This document shows positions 1 to 7,773 of a DNA stretch of 64,000 bases, piece after piece. How positions within the stretch are numbered: the stretch's first letter is position 1; each line of letters opens with the position of its first letter. The translations under genes and the position numbers were made by a program. The notes beneath the pieces were generated by a model, which saw only the letters and a list, made by a program, of their open reading frames with translations, had not been told where the DNA came from and made no database searches. The stretch comes from Halanaeroarchaeum sp. HSR-CO (GTDB lineage Archaea > Halobacteriota > Halobacteria > Halobacteriales > Halobacteriaceae). Location: positions 1,550,001 to 1,614,000 of the forward strand of contig NZ_CP087724.1 in the NCBI RefSeq assembly GCF_024972755.1, read 5' to 3'.

Positions 1-384
1 CTTGCCGCGTGGACCGAGGACGGTCCCGAGGTAACGACCGATGTCCTGCATCATGGACGCCTCCGCGACGAAGAAGTTCGTCGCGTCGGCAAGGTCCTTC
101 GCAGCATCGGAATCGTCCCCGAGGTCCTCGAGGTCATCCCCGTCGAGGACGTCGTCGGCGACGTCCTCGGCACGGACCGCGGTCTCGCCTTCGGCGAACA
201 CCACGATCGTCGTCTCCTGACCGGTACCCGACGGCAGTACGACGCTCTCGTCGATTCGATTCGACGGGTCGTTGAGGTCAATGTCGCGCAGATTAATAGC
301 GAGGTCCACCGTTTCGCGGAAATTCCGCTCAGGGGCATCCTCTAGGGCGCGAGTTACGGCCTCTTCGATATCAGTATCTGCCAT
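1..384 (-). CDS. rpl1: Ribosomal protein L1 (archaeal L1/L10a), partial
   Basis: This is the N-terminal 128 residues of large-subunit protein L1, which builds the mobile L1 stalk near the ribosomal E site and binds 23S rRNA. The reading frame starts [18 protein letters not shown], followed by the typical [19 protein letters not shown] segment, and runs off the left window edge at GTVLGPRGK, so the C-terminal part is missing. The ATG follows a strong GGAGGTG Shine-Dalgarno. L11 lies upstream on the same strand. In haloarchaea L1 is normally followed by L10 and L12, which would lie outside the window. The leader carries an L1-binding fold, annotated separately, so autoregulation is likely. The family assignment is very secure. 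Confidence 0.97.
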   Translation of the reverse strand, partial: MADTDIEEAVTRALEDAPERNFRETVDLAINLRDIDLNDPSNRIDESVVLPSGTGQETTIVVFAEGETAVRAEDVADDVLDGDDLEDLGDDSDAAKDLADATNFFVAEASMMQDIGRYLGTVLGPRGK

Positions 385-393
385 TTTTCACCT

Positions 394-431
394 CCGTAGT
401 CTACGACCCAGATGGGTCGGATCTCCTACGG
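394..431 (-). promoter_or_regulatory. L1 autoregulatory site in the rpl1 mRNA leader
   Basis: Read on the minus strand the leader folds as CCGTAG, GAGATCC, GACCC, loop ATCT, GGGTC, GTAGA, CTACGG. The two stems (6 bp and 5 bp) flank an asymmetric purine-rich internal loop, the architecture of the L1-binding site on 23S rRNA and of the known L1 operator in methanogen and haloarchaeal L1 leaders. The lower stem overlaps the Shine-Dalgarno sequence of rpl1, so L1 binding would block translation. The pairing is seen directly; the repression is inferred from known L1 biology. Confidence 0.8.
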
Positions 432-481
432 GTCAGTGAAACAGGCTACGCCTGTCTCGTCTCAGGAAAGGCCGATGTCGA

Positions 482-490
482 CCTTAAACC
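482..490 (-). promoter_or_regulatory. TATA-like element for the L1 transcript
   Basis: The minus strand reads GGTTTAAGG here, about 100 nt before the rpl1 ATG. Transcription starting about 25 nt downstream would give a leader of roughly 75 nt, long enough to include the whole L1-binding fold. Placement only; no experimental start site. Confidence 0.5.
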
Positions 491-531
491 CGTCGAAAGA
501 AATGTTACACGGAACGACACACGCGACCGGT

Positions 532-1020
532 TCAGGCTTCGGCTTCCGCAGCGAACGTGTCGTCGTACTCGCCATCGTCGACCTTCTGCTTGAACTCCCG
601 AGCGTCTTCGCCCTCGATGGTGACGCCCAGAGAGGCACACGTGCCGACGACCTCTTTCGCGGCGTTCTTCAGATCGTACGCCAGCAGGTCGGGCAGTTTC
701 TGTTCGGCGATCTTCTTCACTTGCTCGACCGAGAGGTCGGCGACGAAGTCCTTCTGGGGTTCGCCACTACCGGTCTCGAAGCCAGCTTCGTCTTTGACGA
801 GTGCCGCCGTCGGCGGCACCCCGACCTCGATATCGAACGATCCATCTTCCTCGTACGTGACGGTCACGGGCACTTCGGTCCCGTCGAACGCGGCGGTCTG
901 GTCGTTGATCTCCTGAACGACCGCCTGTACGTCTACGGGGGTCGGACCGAGTTCGGGTCCGAGCGGCGGGCCCGGATTTGCCTTCCCGCCGGGTACGAGG
1001 ACTTCAATCGTCTCAGCCAT
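532..1020 (-). CDS. rpl11: Ribosomal protein L11
   Basis: This 162-residue protein is large-subunit L11, which binds the GTPase-associated region of 23S rRNA. The start MAETIEVLVPGGKANPGPPL carries the proline-rich N-terminal signature (PGPPLGPELGPTPVDV) that contacts elongation factors. The C-terminal RNA-binding domain is recognised by DLKNAAKEVVGTCASLGVTIEG, and a short acidic haloarchaeal tail follows. I chose the internal ATG because the alignable family sequence starts there and the upstream extension is low-complexity shadow. It is separated from rpl1 by about 147 bp containing the rpl1 promoter and leader, so the two are probably separate transcripts, as known for haloarchaea. Confidence 0.98.
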   Translation of the reverse strand: MAETIEVLVPGGKANPGPPLGPELGPTPVDVQAVVQEINDQTAAFDGTEVPVTVTYEEDGSFDIEVGVPPTAALVKDEAGFETGSGEPQKDFVADLSVEQVKKIAEQKLPDLLAYDLKNAAKEVVGTCASLGVTIEGEDAREFKQKVDDGEYDDTFAAEAEA

Positions 1021-1096
1021 ATCCACAGCAACTGGATACGCGGTTTTAACCCTTGTCTTTTCCCGGGAAGATGGAGCGGCGGCGGGAGCGGTGCGA

Positions 1097-1306
1097 TCAG
1101 GGGACGTTGATTCCCTGTCGACAGAGGAAGTCACTGACCTCGCGGATGACGACCGGACTGCCGACGATCTTGACCGATTGCCCCCGTTCGAAGACACTCA
1201 CGACGAACTCGTCTTCGACCTCGTCTCGGACGTCCGCCAGCACGTCTCGGGGGAGGACGATTTGCGTACTGTCCCGAAGACTGCGGGCGTCGACCATCAC
1301 TGTCAA
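1097..1306 (-). CDS. Small conserved haloarchaeal protein (VNG_1110C-like)
   Basis: A 69-residue protein starting MTVMVDARSLRDSTQIVLP, ending KIVGSPVVIREVSDFLCRQG. It has an alternating hydrophobic pattern compatible with a small alpha/beta fold, and a single Cys near the C-terminus. It lies directly upstream of rpl11 on the same strand with a 76-bp gap. I recall a small protein of this kind beside L11 in other haloarchaea, annotated as the VNG_1110C family, but the function is unknown. Its acidic, high-GC composition matches the neighbours. A start at the second Met would remove three residues. Confidence 0.7.
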   Translation of the reverse strand: MTVMVDARSLRDSTQIVLPRDVLADVRDEVEDEFVVSVFERGQSVKIVGSPVVIREVSDFLCRQGINVP

Positions 1307-1398
1307 TTCCTTGACTGGGCCGCATTAACGTGTCGGAATCGCCTGACCGGATGCGAATGGGACACCCTTTTTGGCACCACCGACATACCGGACAGTCA

Positions 1399-2511
1399 AT
1401 GGGACTCGAGGAGGAGATAGAGGCGCTCGAAACGGAGATCACCGAGACGCCCTACAACAAGTCCACGGAGGCCCACATCGGCCGTCTCAAGGCCAAACTG
1501 GCCGAGAAGAAAGAAGCCCTCGAGCGCCAGCAATCGGGGAGCGGTGGTGGCGGCGGGTACGCCGTCGAACAGACCGGCGACGCCACCGTCGCCCTGGTCG
1601 GATTCCCGAGCGTGGGGAAGTCCACGCTCATCAACGCACTCACGAACGCCGACAGCGAGGTGGGCGCCTACGAGTTCACCACCCTCGACGTGAACCCCGG
1701 GATGCTCCAGTACCGCGGGGCGGACATCCAGCTCCTCGACGTCCCCGGGCTCATCGAAGGCGCCGCCTCCGGGAAGGGCGGGGGACGAGAGGTCCTCTCG
1801 GTCGTGCGGACCGCCGACCTCGTCGTCTTCATGCTCTCGGCGTTCGAGATCGAACAGTACGACCGCCTTGCCGAGGAATTGTACGCGAACAAGATCCGCC
1901 TCGACACCGAACCCCCGAGCATCCGAGTGACCAAGAAGGGCAAAGACGGCCTCGACGTCAACGCTTCGGGTGATCTCTCCCTCGACGAGGAGACCATCAC
2001 GGACGTCGCCCGCGAACACGGTTACGTCAACGCCAACATCACGATCCGCGGCGACCCCGATATCGACGAACTCATCGACGGCATCCAGGACAACCGAGTC
2101 TATCTCCCCTCGCTCGTCACGGTCAACAAGGTCGACCTCATCGACCCGAGTTACGCCGACCAGATGAAAGCGTCCCTGCGCGAGCACGGCATCGATCCCG
2201 ACGACGCCGTGTTCATCAGCGCCGAGAAAGAACGGGGCCTCGAAACCCTCAAAGACCGCCTCTGGGATGAACTGGGGCTCATCCGCATCTACATGGACAA
2301 ACCAGGCCGAGGGGTCGACCGGGAGGAACCACTCGTCATCAGGGAGGGCGAGACTGTCGACGACGCCCTCCACAAACTGGGTGGCACACTCGACGAACGC
2401 TTCCGGTTCGCGCGTGTTACCGGCCCGAGTGCGAAACACGACGACCAGCAGGTCGGCCGGGACCACGTCCTCGAGGATGAGGACGTCCTTCGCGTCGTCG
2501 CACGACGGTGA
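1399..2511 (+). CDS. drg: Drg-type (Obg superfamily) GTP-binding protein
   Basis: This 370-residue GTPase of the developmentally regulated GTP-binding (Drg) family is thought to act with ribosomes. It begins MGLEEEIEALETEI with a coiled N-terminal helix region. The G1 P-loop GFPSVGKST is at about residues 68-76, the Drg-typical YEFTTLDVNPG switch follows near 91-101, and G3 DVPGLIEGAASGKGGG near 114-129. G4 is NKVD in the last third, and a C-terminal TGS domain occupies roughly the last 75 residues. The internal ATG fits the usual archaeal length; the upstream in-frame ATG would add about 23 non-conserved residues. It diverges from the small L11-adjacent gene. Confidence 0.96.
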   Translation: MGLEEEIEALETEITETPYNKSTEAHIGRLKAKLAEKKEALERQQSGSGGGGGYAVEQTGDATVALVGFPSVGKSTLINALTNADSEVGAYEFTTLDVNPGMLQYRGADIQLLDVPGLIEGAASGKGGGREVLSVVRTADLVVFMLSAFEIEQYDRLAEELYANKIRLDTEPPSIRVTKKGKDGLDVNASGDLSLDEETITDVAREHGYVNANITIRGDPDIDELIDGIQDNRVYLPSLVTVNKVDLIDPSYADQMKASLREHGIDPDDAVFISAEKERGLETLKDRLWDELGLIRIYMDKPGRGVDREEPLVIREGETVDDALHKLGGTLDERFRFARVTGPSAKHDDQQVGRDHVLEDEDVLRVVARR

Positions 2512-2537
2512 CCACCTCCGGCCGCCGGGGCGACCCG

Positions 2538-3311
2538 TTACTCCGACAGTACCTCGGCCGGCGCCCCGGCGAGTTCCCTGAGCGCGTCCGCCTCGATGTG
2601 ATGGAGATCACCGGGGATCACGAGGAGATGGAGTGGCTCACCGAAGTCGAACTCCGCCAGCGTCTCGAGACGATCCGCGCCAACGAACGGGTCGGGGCTG
2701 CCCGCTCTCGCGACCACGACCCCCAGTGGTGTTCCGTCCCAGTGTTCTGAAAGCAACTTTGCACCAGTCCCCGCACGCATATACTCGCCCGCTTCGGCTT
2801 TGATATCGAGATAGACGAGTGTGTGCAGTCCCCGATCTCGGTTATCCTCGATGGTGTCGACGACACTCTCTGGAACACCATCACCCCCGTGGGCCCACGG
2901 GAACGGAAGCGTCGTCGCCTTCCCGAATCGATAGTTCTGGAGGCCCGTCAGACTACTCGCCGCCGTCTCCGCCGTCGGTGCGTGGATCACCCGCGTCTCG
3001 ATATCCCGCTCGTGCGCGCGCAGGCGCAGATCCACGTGCGTGGTCGAGATCATGGTGTCACCCGCAGCGACAAAGACGGCGTCCCCCCGCTGGGCAGCGT
3101 CGAGGATTGGGGCTGGTTCCTGTTCGACGCCCGCGCGGTCGCGGACGGTTATCGAGACGTCGTGGTAGGACGCCAGGTCCTCGACGGAGGTGCCGATGAG
3201 CCGACTCGTGTAGAACTCGGCGAACACGTCGTCTGCTGATCGAAGGGCCTGTTGGCCCTCGACCGTGATGGAGTGTTCGTCGTAGAGTCCCAGACCGATG
3301 AACGTGAGCAT
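2538..3311 (-). CDS. dphB: Diphthine synthase
   Basis: This 257-residue SAM-dependent tetrapyrrole-methylase-fold enzyme methylates the modified histidine of EF2 during diphthamide synthesis (the Dph5 step). Key landmarks are the start MLTFIGLGLYDEHSITVEG, the segment VFVAAGDTMISTTHVDL and FGKATTLPFPWAHGG, all typical of DphB. The length is that of the family. It runs convergently towards drg and divergently from trm5. The other diphthamide gene, dph2, is also in this window about 54 kb downstream, so the pathway genes are not clustered. Confidence 0.97.
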   Translation of the reverse strand: MLTFIGLGLYDEHSITVEGQQALRSADDVFAEFYTSRLIGTSVEDLASYHDVSITVRDRAGVEQEPAPILDAAQRGDAVFVAAGDTMISTTHVDLRLRAHERDIETRVIHAPTAETAASSLTGLQNYRFGKATTLPFPWAHGGDGVPESVVDTIEDNRDRGLHTLVYLDIKAEAGEYMRAGTGAKLLSEHWDGTPLGVVVARAGSPDPFVGADRLETLAEFDFGEPLHLLVIPGDLHHIEADALRELAGAPAEVLSE

Positions 3312-3404
3312 GGCACCGTTCCGTGTGGAGGAGGCCTATGCGTTTCGACGCAACGTCGCCATCGAAGCGTCAATGGTAAGCCATCCGGCAGTCGATGCGT
3401 TCTC

Positions 3405-4388
3405 ATGACGGTGCCGTGCGTCCGCGTCCGGAGAGAAGACGGCGAGGCAACCCGCCAGCGCCTCGAAGCCGAGGGGTTGCTCTCGGAGACGCACGACATC
3501 GCCGTCGACGGCGAATGGCTCTACGTCCCGGTCGCCACCACGGACGAGGTGCCGACCGACCTCGCGGTCGTAGCGCACGATGCCCCGGTGCGCGAAACGC
3601 AGACGATGCCCCGGGACATCCTTGGCTTCGAACCGACGTACGAGCGACTCGGCGACGTGATCATCCTCGATGAAGACGACCCGGAACGAGCACGGGCCAT
3701 CGCCGACGCGGTCATGGAATCGGATATCCGCGCGGCGACCGTCGTCAACAAATTATCGAAGATCAAGGGCAAAGAGCGGGTCCGCGACTGGTCGGTCCTC
3801 GCCGGTGACGGGACGGAGACCGTCCATCGCGAGTACGGCGCCGAGTTCCTGCTGGACATCGCCACGGTGTACTTCTCGCCCCGACTCGCCACCGAACGCC
3901 ATCGCGTCGTCGAGCAGGTCGAGCCAGCGGAGAACGCCTTCGACATGTTCGCCGGTGTCGGTCCCTACGCGATTCCGATGGCCATGCAGGGTGCCGACGT
4001 CGTCGCCACGGACATCAACGAGGCTGCCATCGAGTATCTCCGCGAGAACGCACGACGGAACGGCGTCGAAGACCGCGTCGAAGCCGTCGCGGGCGACGTT
4101 CGCGAAGCGATACCGGACTACGCCGACTGGGCGGACCGGCTAGTGATGAACCTCCCGCACAGCGCCGACGCGTTCGTCGACACGGCCGTCGCCCTCGCCA
4201 GTACCGATGCGGTAATCCACTTTTACGACATCCAACACGAAGACGACCCGTACTCGCCCGGCGAGGCGGCCATCCGTGAGGCAGCAGAACCGGAATACGA
4301 AGTTACCGTCGAGACCCGCCACGAGGTTCGAACGTACGCCCCCCACGAGGTCAACGTCGTGCTCGACGTTCGCCTGACGCGACGCTGA
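3405..4388 (+). CDS. trm5: tRNA (guanine37-N1)-methyltransferase Trm5
   Basis: This 327-residue class I SAM methyltransferase makes m1G37 next to the anticodon, which prevents frameshifting. An N-terminal recognition region precedes the Trm5 signature YFSPRLATER (about 156-165), the SAM-binding MFAGVGPYAIPMA (181-193), the acidic ATDIN motif (201-205) and the catalytic NLPHSA motif (249-254). I chose the ATG beginning MTVPCVRVRR, because the N-terminus aligns there and it lies in the spacer from the divergent dphB. The gene ends 53 bp before tRNA-Thr, so it borders the integration site but is outside the element. Confidence 0.95.
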   Translation: MTVPCVRVRREDGEATRQRLEAEGLLSETHDIAVDGEWLYVPVATTDEVPTDLAVVAHDAPVRETQTMPRDILGFEPTYERLGDVIILDEDDPERARAIADAVMESDIRAATVVNKLSKIKGKERVRDWSVLAGDGTETVHREYGAEFLLDIATVYFSPRLATERHRVVEQVEPAENAFDMFAGVGPYAIPMAMQGADVVATDINEAAIEYLRENARRNGVEDRVEAVAGDVREAIPDYADWADRLVMNLPHSADAFVDTAVALASTDAVIHFYDIQHEDDPYSPGEAAIREAAEPEYEVTVETRHEVRTYAPHEVNVVLDVRLTRR

Positions 4389-4441
4389 GTCGGAAGTCTT
4401 ATTTCCGTAATACGGGTACAGGAGAGTGCAGGGAGACGCCT

Positions 4442-4516
4442 GCCGGAGTAGCTCAGACTGGCCAGAGCGATTCCTTCGTAAGGAATATGTCGGGGGTTCG
4501 AATCCCCCCTCCGGCT
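4442..4516 (+). tRNA. tRNA-Thr (anticodon CGT)
   Basis: A complete cloverleaf is visible: acceptor stem GCCGGAG/CTCCGGC with discriminator U, D-arm GCTC...GAGC, anticodon stem ATTCC/GGAAT around the loop TTCGTAA, and T-arm GGGGG TTCGAAT CCCCC. The anticodon at 4477-4479 is CGT, which reads ACG threonine codons. No CCA is encoded and no intron is seen. The 3' end, from within the T-arm, is the integration target of the downstream element; the insertion kept an intact tRNA at the left junction. A TATA-like CTTATTTCC lies about 40 bp upstream. Confidence 0.97.
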
Positions 4517-4518
4517 TC
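4504..4518 (+). repeat. attL core repeat
   Basis: The sequence CCCCCCTCCGGCTTC is the 3' strand of the T-arm and acceptor stem of tRNA-Thr plus two flanking bases. It recurs exactly at the right boundary. The base before it is T here and G at the other copy; the base after it is T here and G there, so the identity is exactly 15 bp. Confidence 0.93.
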
Positions 4519-4804
4519 TCTGATATGTTCAAAGCCCCATAGCCGATAGAACCGCTCTAACCCTTCTCTTTAAATGTAGATGGCTGATTTTGCTGTGTAA
4601 GAAATGTGGTAGGTCGGCATTTCGCGGATTTTCGCGAGATCGAGCCTGCCGAATTGTTGTAGTTTCCTCAAGGTGTGCAGAGGGTGTGCAGGGGTGGGGT
4701 GGACACCCCCGACCAACATACAGCCGCTTAATCGGCCGATATCGGCAGATAAAATGTAGGGCAGCCAAGGTGTGTGGGGTGTGCAGGGGTGGATCCGACT
4801 CCAT

Positions 4805-4846
4805 GCGTGGGGCGCGTAAGCGCGCACTCCCTCGCGCACCCCACGC
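4805..4846. repeat. Imperfect inverted repeat in the origin region
   Basis: GCGTGGGG at 4805-4812 pairs with CCCCACGC at 4839-4846, and inner CGCG tetramers extend the stem to 12 bp with a small bulge. It could form a cruciform or be a protein-binding site within the putative origin. Confidence 0.7.
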
Positions 4847-4946
4847 CTGCGTAAGATATCGAACCACCCTTACACACCCTGCACACCTTAGAAAACTTAG
4901 ATATAATCCGGCGTATATGGGCATCTCAGCCGCTCTAAGCAGGGTG

Positions 4947-4974
4947 GGGGTGTGCACGAATCTCTGCACACCCC
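4947..4974. repeat. Perfect 10-bp inverted repeat with iteron half-sites
   Basis: GGGGTGTGCA and its exact reverse complement are separated by 8 bp. Each arm contains the GGTGTGCA half-site found in the iterons nearby and in the palindrome before the 1052-residue protein gene, so this looks like the strongest binding site of one element-encoded protein. Confidence 0.75.
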
Positions 4975-4994
4975 TTGCACAGCAACGCCTTACT

Positions 4995-5025
4995 GCGGTT
5001 TTCGATTTTTAGAAAAAACCACCGC
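4995..5025 (-). terminator. Putative terminator of the primase-helicase operon
   Basis: GCGGTTTT at 4995-5002 faces AAAACC-A-CCGC at 5015-5025, with an A-rich/T-rich centre. On the minus strand, the direction of the operon that stops at 5064, this gives a stem and T-runs about 40 bp after the stop codon. T-runs are the main archaeal termination signal. It could also be an AT-rich unwinding element of the origin. Confidence 0.4.
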
Positions 5026-5063
5026 TATCGTGTAATACCGCTAAGGGTAGACTTCGATGGGAG

Positions 5064-7451
5064 TTAGAACCGCTGCTGGCCGCTCGTGCTGTCGTCGTCG
5101 TAGTTGTGACGCGGCATGTCCGCGCCCATCTCCTCGACGCCGGCTGCGTTCACACGAATCCCCTTGTAGACCTGAGGTGTGTCTTTGTCGCCGTCGACGC
5201 GGCGGGATCGGCCATCGGATATGCCCGGTTCGCTCTTTAACGTCTTGGTGAACGTCGATTGTGGTACGTCGTCGGGTTTGCCCAGGTAGTCGCCGTAGGC
5301 GTTGAACAGGTCGAAAAGGTCCGCCTTGTGGACGACGTCGTCCTGGTTGCCGGTTACCTCTATCAGGTTGTGTTTGAAGCGATCGACGAGGTTACCCCAG
5401 GCGTCGGCGATATCCCGCTTCCCGTCTGCGGACCGTTCGTCGGAGAACTGGCCGTTCTCAAGCAGGCGGTCGAGACCGTCGAGCATCCAGTTAAGGATAG
5501 CCGGCCCTTCGGCGAGTAGATCGTTCGAGAGATCAGGGTCCTGCTTACTCTCCGGCACCGTATCGGGAAACTTGACGAATAGCAGCCGGTTGAAGAACGG
5601 TTCACCCGCCTGCTCGACGCTCGGCACCTGATTGGTGCTGAAAAGGAATTTCTGTGTGACCTTGAACTTGAACGGGTCCTGACCCTTCCGCTCGGCGGAT
5701 ATCCGATCGCCCCCGCCGGTGAGCTCCTTAAACTTCTCGACGTTCTTGAGACCGCCAGCAGTAACCTCGTTGCGGATGTTAGCCATCTTGCCGAACAATT
5801 CGGCCACGCCCCACCGCGACTGCATCAACTCGAATAGCGACTGTGAGGCCACGTTGTCGTCGCCCAGTATCTCCTCAATTACGTCGAGAAAGACCCCCTT
5901 GCCCGCGTCGGCCGGACCGACGAGAAAGAGCGCTTTCCCGAACGGCTGGGCATGATGCCACAGCGTGTAACCGGCGTACTCTTGCAGCTTCTTGAGATCG
6001 CCGTCCCGAACGGACTCCTCGAGGAACTCCATCCACCGAGTGCCTTCGTAGTCAGCCGTCGGGTCGTAGTCGGTGTTGATACGGTTGAGCGCATAGTCCT
6101 CCGGCGTGAGGTCCCGAAGGGTGCGGTCCCGCAGGTCGAGAAGACCGTTCGTCGTCGCCAGGGTGCCCTCCGGTGCGCCCAGGTGGTCGCGTCCGATCTT
6201 CAGGGTCGGCCGGCTCTTGATGGCGTGGGCAGCCTCCGAGTGCATCCGTTGGCTGTTGCGGTGTCGAAGCGCCCGGTGCAGCACTTCCCGTAACTGGTCC
6301 TCGCCGTCGTTCGACCAGACGCCGTCGTCGTAGGCGAAAATGGTCGAATTGTCGTCGACCCACCGCATGTGAACGTCGTCGGACTTGTCTATCATTTCCG
6401 CCAGCGTGTAGGCGAGCTCGTCGTTCCGAAGCTCGGCCAGGTCAACCTCGTCGGGGTCGTAGCCGGCCCGCTCGATAACCCGCAGCGGGTTAAGGTCAAT
6501 CGCCTGGTCGGGTTGCCCCGGACCAAAATCCCGGTCCGGTGACGGGGACGCGGCAGCCGTCCCGCCGTCCGTTTCGGGTTCGGGCAGGTCGTATCCGGCT
6601 TCTCTGCCGGCGTCAAAAATGTCACGCCAGGTGTCTGAATCGAGGCCGCCGGTATCCCATTCGCCACATTCGATTACGCCTTGCTCGATACCAAGCAGGT
6701 GCGCACCGTTTCCGGTCACACCGTGTCGCCAGCATCGCCAGGTGTCACCACCGTCGTCGACGCGGAAGTTCGTGCCCGTCTCTGAGGGATGAAACGGGTG
6801 TGCTGCATTCTCCCCTTCGGGGTACGAACTACGGGCAATCACGTCGTAGACGCCCACGTCGACGTCCGAATCGGCCGAATCGTTTGCTCCGGGTAACTCC
6901 GGAGGGCCGCCGTTGATGGCTTCGTAGGCGTCGGACAAGAACGGGTCGACGTCGACCTGCGTAATCTCGTCGTCGGCAATCTCGATTTGATTGCCGGTCA
7001 TCACAAAGAACTTCTCTGCGTAGGCTTCGACGCCCTCGTGCTCGCCCTCCGAAAAGTGTGAATCCGTCCACCAATCAGGCAGGCGGTCGCCCCTGGTGAA
7101 CACGTGGATGCCCGTGCCGCTCGTCGAGTACTGCATCCAGGTGTCGGAGAACTGCGAGAGCGACGGCAGCCACTCCTTCGGCTTTGGAGCGTTCGGCTCC
7201 CGAAGGCAGCCGTCGAGGTCGAGACCGATGTACGGGTCCTTTTCTGTGACGACGAAACCCAGGCCGTCGAACTTGTCGTTGGTCTCGGCAAGTTCGTTCG
7301 CCTCCTCGAAGGATAGCCACTCTGCGGGGTCCGTCCAACTGGCTTTGTAGCCATCTTCGTTGAGCGGAACCTTCGGCGGGTCGCTATCGGCCGACCAAAG
7401 CAACCACTGCGACCGCTCGCGAAGCTCGGCTGGGATATCCTGGGCCCTCAT
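5064..7451 (-). CDS. Primase-polymerase / SF3 helicase replication protein
   Basis: This 795-residue protein is the element's likely replication initiator. The N-terminal third resembles phage and plasmid primase-polymerases: WLLWSADSDPPKVP, the acidic GLDLDGC motif (about 76-82) and SGTGIHVF (111-118). Then comes a CHC2-like segment, HPFHPS through WRCWRHGVTGN (about 218-248), usual in haloarchaeal primases of this type. The C-terminal half is a D5-type SF3 helicase with Walker A GPADAGKG (512-519), Walker B region KMANIRNE (555-562) and sensor KFLFSTNQVP (601-610). The chosen ATG forms an ATGA overlap with the upstream zinc-ribbon gene; a longer frame to 7571 lacks conservation. It is the last gene of a five-gene leftward operon. 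Confidence 0.9.
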   Translation of the reverse strand: MRAQDIPAELRERSQWLLWSADSDPPKVPLNEDGYKASWTDPAEWLSFEEANELAETNDKFDGLGFVVTEKDPYIGLDLDGCLREPNAPKPKEWLPSLSQFSDTWMQYSTSGTGIHVFTRGDRLPDWWTDSHFSEGEHEGVEAYAEKFFVMTGNQIEIADDEITQVDVDPFLSDAYEAINGGPPELPGANDSADSDVDVGVYDVIARSSYPEGENAAHPFHPSETGTNFRVDDGGDTWRCWRHGVTGNGAHLLGIEQGVIECGEWDTGGLDSDTWRDIFDAGREAGYDLPEPETDGGTAAASPSPDRDFGPGQPDQAIDLNPLRVIERAGYDPDEVDLAELRNDELAYTLAEMIDKSDDVHMRWVDDNSTIFAYDDGVWSNDGEDQLREVLHRALRHRNSQRMHSEAAHAIKSRPTLKIGRDHLGAPEGTLATTNGLLDLRDRTLRDLTPEDYALNRINTDYDPTADYEGTRWMEFLEESVRDGDLKKLQEYAGYTLWHHAQPFGKALFLVGPADAGKGVFLDVIEEILGDDNVASQSLFELMQSRWGVAELFGKMANIRNEVTAGGLKNVEKFKELTGGGDRISAERKGQDPFKFKVTQKFLFSTNQVPSVEQAGEPFFNRLLFVKFPDTVPESKQDPDLSNDLLAEGPAILNWMLDGLDRLLENGQFSDERSADGKRDIADAWGNLVDRFKHNLIEVTGNQDDVVHKADLFDLFNAYGDYLGKPDDVPQSTFTKTLKSEPGISDGRSRRVDGDKDTPQVYKGIRVNAAGVEEMGADMPRHNYDDDSTSGQQRF

Positions 7452-7648
7452 TCGTCGACCACCTTCGACGAGTAGGCCGGCGACCCACAGTCCGGGCACA
7501 CCGTCGCTGCGGTCGTTTCGTCGCTGCCCGGCCGATCTGCGACCGCGTGCTGGTCGCCACAGTCCGTGCACCGGGCGACGACCGTCCGCGTGTCCTGTGT
7601 CCTGTCTGCACCGCTATCCGCGCCGGCGAACTCCTCGAGGGTCGCCAT
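7448..7648 (-). CDS. Small zinc-ribbon protein
   Basis: A 66-residue protein starting MATLEEFAGADSGADRTQ. Two CxxC pairs, C27/C30 and C51/C54, can hold one zinc ion in a ribbon fold; no other domain is present. Its stop overlaps the primase ATG by four bases (ATGA) and its own ATG overlaps the previous stop by one base (TAATG), so it is translationally coupled on both sides. It may act as a replication accessory or transcription factor; that is inferred only from the operon. Confidence 0.8.
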   Translation of the reverse strand: MATLEEFAGADSGADRTQDTRTVVARCTDCGDQHAVADRPGSDETTAATVCPDCGSPAYSSKVVDE

Positions 7649-7773
7649 TACCCTTCAGCCTCCTCAATGGCACTGAGGTAAGCCCCAACTGCATCCGCCC
7701 AGGGATCGTCCGACTGAGCCAAATCCTCGAGTTCTGCTTTCTCGTCGTCGGTCAACTCGGCGTCGTCGCTCAT
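7648..7773 (-). CDS. Short acidic protein of the replication operon
   Basis: A 41-residue protein, MSDDAELTDDEKAELEDLA then QSDDPWADAVGAYLSAIEEA and a two-residue end. It is highly acidic and predicted helical. I accept it because both ends are coupled: its start overlaps the upstream stop (ATGA), and its stop overlaps the next ATG (TAATG). It fills an otherwise unexplained 120-bp gap in a tight operon. Function unknown. Confidence 0.7.
   Translation of the reverse strand: MSDDAELTDDEKAELEDLAQSDDPWADAVGAYLSAIEEAEG

Larger units (their letters stand above)
4519..5063. other. Candidate replication origin of the element (iterons and inverted repeats)
   Basis: This 545-bp non-coding stretch has no convincing gene. 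It contains iteron clusters built on GGTGTGCAG with GGGGTGG: two units at 4672-4697, two at 4769-4792, and an inverted cluster at 4864-4890. A perfect 10-bp inverted repeat GGGGTGTGCA / TGCACACCCC lies at 4947-4956 and 4965-4974, and a hairpin at 4805-4846. AT-rich patches lie between. It sits directly beyond the 3' end of the primase-helicase gene, where small archaeal replicons commonly place their origin. The repeats are seen directly; origin function is inferred. Confidence 0.65.

Noticed and set aside
1021-1197. Longer N-terminus of L11
   Set aside because: Low-complexity extension in a region that overlaps the end of the upstream gene; L11 homology starts at MAETIEV.
4672-4890. CRISPR array in the origin region
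   Set aside because: Short GC-rich iterons in both orientations and irregular spacing; no constant repeat-spacer pattern.
4590-5012. Protein-coding gene in the origin region (140-aa frame and its reverse-strand counterparts)
   Set aside because: Repeat-derived, Cys/His/Arg-rich composition unlike neighbouring genes, with iterons across it.
7452-7571. Longer N-terminus of the primase-helicase
   Set aside because: The extension is Arg-rich shadow of the zinc-ribbon gene; the ATGA overlap at 7451 supports the shorter form.
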